Shown piece after piece: positions 4,523 to 6,366 of a stretch of DNA of 6,366 nucleotides. Position 1 is the stretch's first letter; each line of letters begins with the position of its first letter. The position numbers were made by a program, and so were the translations under genes. Source of the DNA: Spirochaeta sp. (GTDB lineage: Bacteria > Spirochaetota > Spirochaetia > DSM-27196 > Alkalispirochaetaceae); NCBI GenBank assembly GCA_027859055.1, contig JAQIBO010000381.1:1-6366 (forward strand), read 5' to 3'. Under the pieces are notes generated by a model. It was not told where the DNA came from. It did no database searches and worked only from the letters and a program-made list of their open reading frames with translations.

Positions 4523-5692
4523 ATGACATACCGGTGGCACCGCTCCATGAGCGAAACAGACCGCGACAGCTGGAACGCCCTCGCCGACACCAGCCCGACG
4601 CCCTTGATGTCCTGGGAGTGGCTGGAGCACCTTGAGTCCAGCGGCAGCATCACCGAAGCCACCGGATGGACACCGACGCACCTCACCGTCCATGACGAAC
4701 AGGACGACCGCGTGGTGGCGGCGGTTCCGCTGTACCTGCGGGACAACAGCTGGGGAGAGTTCGTATTCGACTTCGCGTTCTCCGAACTTGCGGACGAGCT
4801 GGAGAAACCGTACTACCCCAAACTGGTCGGGATGAGCCCGGCAAGCCCGACGCCGGCGTTTTCATTTCTCATCACCCCGGGACGGGAGGACGAGCTGACC
4901 GCAACCGTGTTCAGCGCGATCACCGATTTCTGCACAGAACACGAGATCCCCGTGTTGCAGTTCAACTTTGTTCTCCCTGAATGGAAGCGGCGCCTCTCCG
5001 CACTGGGGATGCAGCCGTGGGAACACCACGGGTTTGAATGGCGCAACGAGGGATTCACCACATTCGACGACTACCTCGCGCGGTTCCGCAAAAACCAGCG
5101 TCGCAACATCCGCCGGGAACGCCGGTCGATGGAAGAACAGGGAATTCGCCTGGAGGTAATCCACGGTCCCGACGCCCCACAGGAGATCTACGAGCGGATG
5201 GCCGAGTACTATCTGCGCACCAACGCGCAGTTCGGTCCCTACGCCGCGCGCTTCCTGACAACAGAGTTCTTCACCGGAATGCCTCCGGCGGTGCGCGAAC
5301 ACGTGTGGTTTACCGCCGCCTGGTCCGGGGGTACCGCCCCCCTCGCCCTCTCAATGCTCGTGCGCCGGGGCGAACGCGTCCTCGGCCGCTACTGGGGAAC
5401 CCGCCAGCCGGTGAAAGACCTGCACTTCAACACGTGCTACTACGCCCCCATTGAGTGGGCGATCGCCGAGGGGATCACCGTATTCGATCCCGGAATGGGC
5501 TCGCCCCACAAAGTCCGCCGCGGGTTCCGTTCCGTCCCCAACTGGAGCCTCCACTACTTCTTCGACCCGCAGATGCAGATGATCCTCGATGCGAACATGG
5601 AGCGGATCAACGCCTACGAGGACAACCAGATACGCGCCCTGGACGAGGCGGTCCCGTACAAGGCTTCGGGGAAACCCGCGGACAAACCATAG
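4523..5692 (+). CDS. DUF482/COG3146 family acyltransferase-like protein
   Basis: This 389-residue protein matches the DUF482 family (annotated as peptidoglycan biosynthesis/recognition or predicted N-acyltransferase), built on FemAB/GNAT-like domains. Family hallmarks in order: PTPLMSWEWLEHLESSGSI (25-43), GWTPTHLTV (48-56), VAAVPLYLRDNSWGEFVFDF (65-84), KPYYPKLVGMSPASPTPAF (95-113), FEWRNEGFTTFDDYLARF (171-188), the basic run RKNQRRNIRRERR (189-201), LHFNTCYYAPIEWAI (300-314), FDPGMGSPHKVRRGF (321-335) and WSLHYF (341-346). No signal peptide or membrane segment is seen, so it is cytoplasmic. The length is normal for the family. The substrate is not established; transfer of an acyl or aminoacyl group to a cell-envelope precursor is only a family-level guess. 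ATG at 4523 is preferred over ATG at 4547 because of the -10 placement. pncA follows after 34 bases. Confidence 0.88.
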   Translation: MTYRWHRSMSETDRDSWNALADTSPTPLMSWEWLEHLESSGSITEATGWTPTHLTVHDEQDDRVVAAVPLYLRDNSWGEFVFDFAFSELADELEKPYYPKLVGMSPASPTPAFSFLITPGREDELTATVFSAITDFCTEHEIPVLQFNFVLPEWKRRLSALGMQPWEHHGFEWRNEGFTTFDDYLARFRKNQRRNIRRERRSMEEQGIRLEVIHGPDAPQEIYERMAEYYLRTNAQFGPYAARFLTTEFFTGMPPAVREHVWFTAAWSGGTAPLALSMLVRRGERVLGRYWGTRQPVKDLHFNTCYYAPIEWAIAEGITVFDPGMGSPHKVRRGFRSVPNWSLHYFFDPQMQMILDANMERINAYEDNQIRALDEAVPYKASGKPADKP

Positions 5693-5720
5693 ACGATACC
5701 CGCTGCCGGGGTAGTATCTT
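5690..5720 (+). promoter_or_regulatory. Candidate leaderless promoter of pncA
   Basis: TATCTT (5715-5720) lies 6 bases before the ATG at 5727; an overlapping TAGTAT (5712-5717) is an alternative -10. A weak -35, TAGACG (5690-5695), overlaps the TAG stop of the DUF482 gene, with a spacer of 19 bases to TATCTT or 16 to TAGTAT. No Shine-Dalgarno is visible. Confidence 0.45.
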
Positions 5721-5726
5721 ATCTAT

Positions 5727-6347
5727 ATGAAGGCACTCCTCGTAGTAGATATCCAGAACGACTTCTTACCTCACGGCGCGTTGGCGGTTTCCGACGGGGA
5801 TACGATCATACCCACCGTCAACACGCTGATGCAGCATTTTGAGGTCGTTGTCGCCAGTCAGGACTGGCATCCGGCGGATCACAGCAGTTTTGCCAGCCAG
5901 CATACGGGACAGCAACCGGGCACGGTGATTGATATCGAGGGTACCCCGCAGATCCTGTGGCCGGATCACTGCGTCCAGCACTGTAGCGGCGCGTCGTTCG
6001 CCTCCGGGCTGGACGTCCAGCGGTTTGACCACGTCGTGCGCAAAGGCGACGACCGCCGGGTGGACAGTTACTCCGCGTTTTTTGACAACGACCATGCCCG
6101 TGCCACCGGACTGGACCGGTGGCTTCGCGATCACGACGTGGAAGAGGTGGTGGTGTGCGGCCTCGCCGCGGATTACTGCGTCAAGTTCACCGTCCTGGAC
6201 GCGCTCCAACTCGGATTCTCGACCACCCTCGTTTCCGACGCGACGCGGGCGGTGGAGCTGGAAGAGGGCGACCTGGATCGCGCCCTGGAAGAGATGCGCA
6301 GCGCCGGGGCGAAGATACAGGACCACGAGGCGGTTCTGGCGGGATAG
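5727..6347 (+). CDS. pncA: Nicotinamidase
   Basis: PncA hydrolyses nicotinamide to nicotinate and ammonia, feeding the Preiss-Handler route of NAD salvage. The 206 residues match the normal length. The catalytic triad is complete: Asp8 in VVDIQNDF, Lys106 in VVRKG and Cys151 in GLAADYCVKFT. Metal-site residues are Asp46, His48 and His52 in SQDWHPADHSSF, plus His81 in LWPDHCVQ. The WPDHCVQ segment and the GLAADYCV nucleophile loop separate it from other isochorismatase-fold hydrolases. ATG at 5727 starts exactly at the conserved beta strand (MKALLVVDIQNDF). The gene follows the DUF482 gene by 34 bases and may be read from that promoter, its own, or both. A short GC-rich stretch after the stop (6348-6366) is cut by the window edge. 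Confidence 0.95.
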   Translation: MKALLVVDIQNDFLPHGALAVSDGDTIIPTVNTLMQHFEVVVASQDWHPADHSSFASQHTGQQPGTVIDIEGTPQILWPDHCVQHCSGASFASGLDVQRFDHVVRKGDDRRVDSYSAFFDNDHARATGLDRWLRDHDVEEVVVCGLAADYCVKFTVLDALQLGFSTTLVSDATRAVELEEGDLDRALEEMRSAGAKIQDHEAVLAG

Positions 6348-6366
6348 CCCGGCGCGGGGGTGGGGG

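Noticed and set aside
5766..6326. Minus-strand open frame of 186 codons
   Set aside because: It lies antisense within pncA, whose full catalytic set shows which strand is coding.
1..6366. A multi-gene defence, CRISPR or mobile-element system
   Set aside because: No repeat-spacer array, transposase, integrase, terminal repeats or known defence domains are present; the genes are mainly housekeeping functions.

Overview
This is a compact, GC-rich bacterial chromosome segment holding eight intact genes and one partial gene. A FlgM-type anti-sigma-28 factor and a match to a sigma-28 promoter show a flagellated, motile bacterium. The form of FlgM (opening MTIERLGPVDP) and the general gene style remind me of a free-living, high-GC spirochaete (Spirochaetales). 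I hold that only with low to moderate confidence, because the window has no rRNA or other strong taxonomic marker. I see no mobile elements, tRNAs, rRNAs or CRISPR arrays.

Layout. The left edge carries the 3' end of an OsmC-family peroxiredoxin-like gene on the plus strand. It converges on a minus-strand block running right to left: rsmI (16S rRNA C1402 2'-O-methyltransferase), flgM, a protein with the iron-containing alcohol dehydrogenase fold, and a SpoU/TrmH-family RNA methyltransferase. The last two are separated by only 6 bases and are very probably co-transcribed. flgM appears to be its own unit, with a sigma-28-like promoter whose -35 touches the rsmI stop codon and a textbook intrinsic terminator. 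The terminator loop contains a plausible -10 box for the next gene. Divergent from rsmI, the plus strand carries a one-TM-segment protein with a duplicated zinc ribbon, a HIT-family hydrolase, a DUF482/COG3146 (FemAB/GNAT-like) acyltransferase and a PncA-type nicotinamidase.

How the parts relate. Most of the genes are conserved housekeeping functions: ribosome and RNA methylation, nucleotide and NAD salvage, thiol peroxide defence and flagellar control. I do not see a multi-gene defence or biosynthetic system. The unusual content lies in details. (1) Four genes (rsmI, HIT, DUF482, pncA) share the arrangement TANNNT, six bases, ATG, with no Shine-Dalgarno sequence, which predicts leaderless mRNAs; flgM has a good Shine-Dalgarno. 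(2) The alcohol-dehydrogenase-like protein has lost three of four metal ligands and both nucleotide-binding motifs, so it looks like a pseudoenzyme. (3) The membrane zinc-ribbon protein has two copies of one CxxC...CxxC unit and a strong Shine-Dalgarno placed in front of an ATT codon. (4) The HIT protein has Tyr in place of the first His of its triad.
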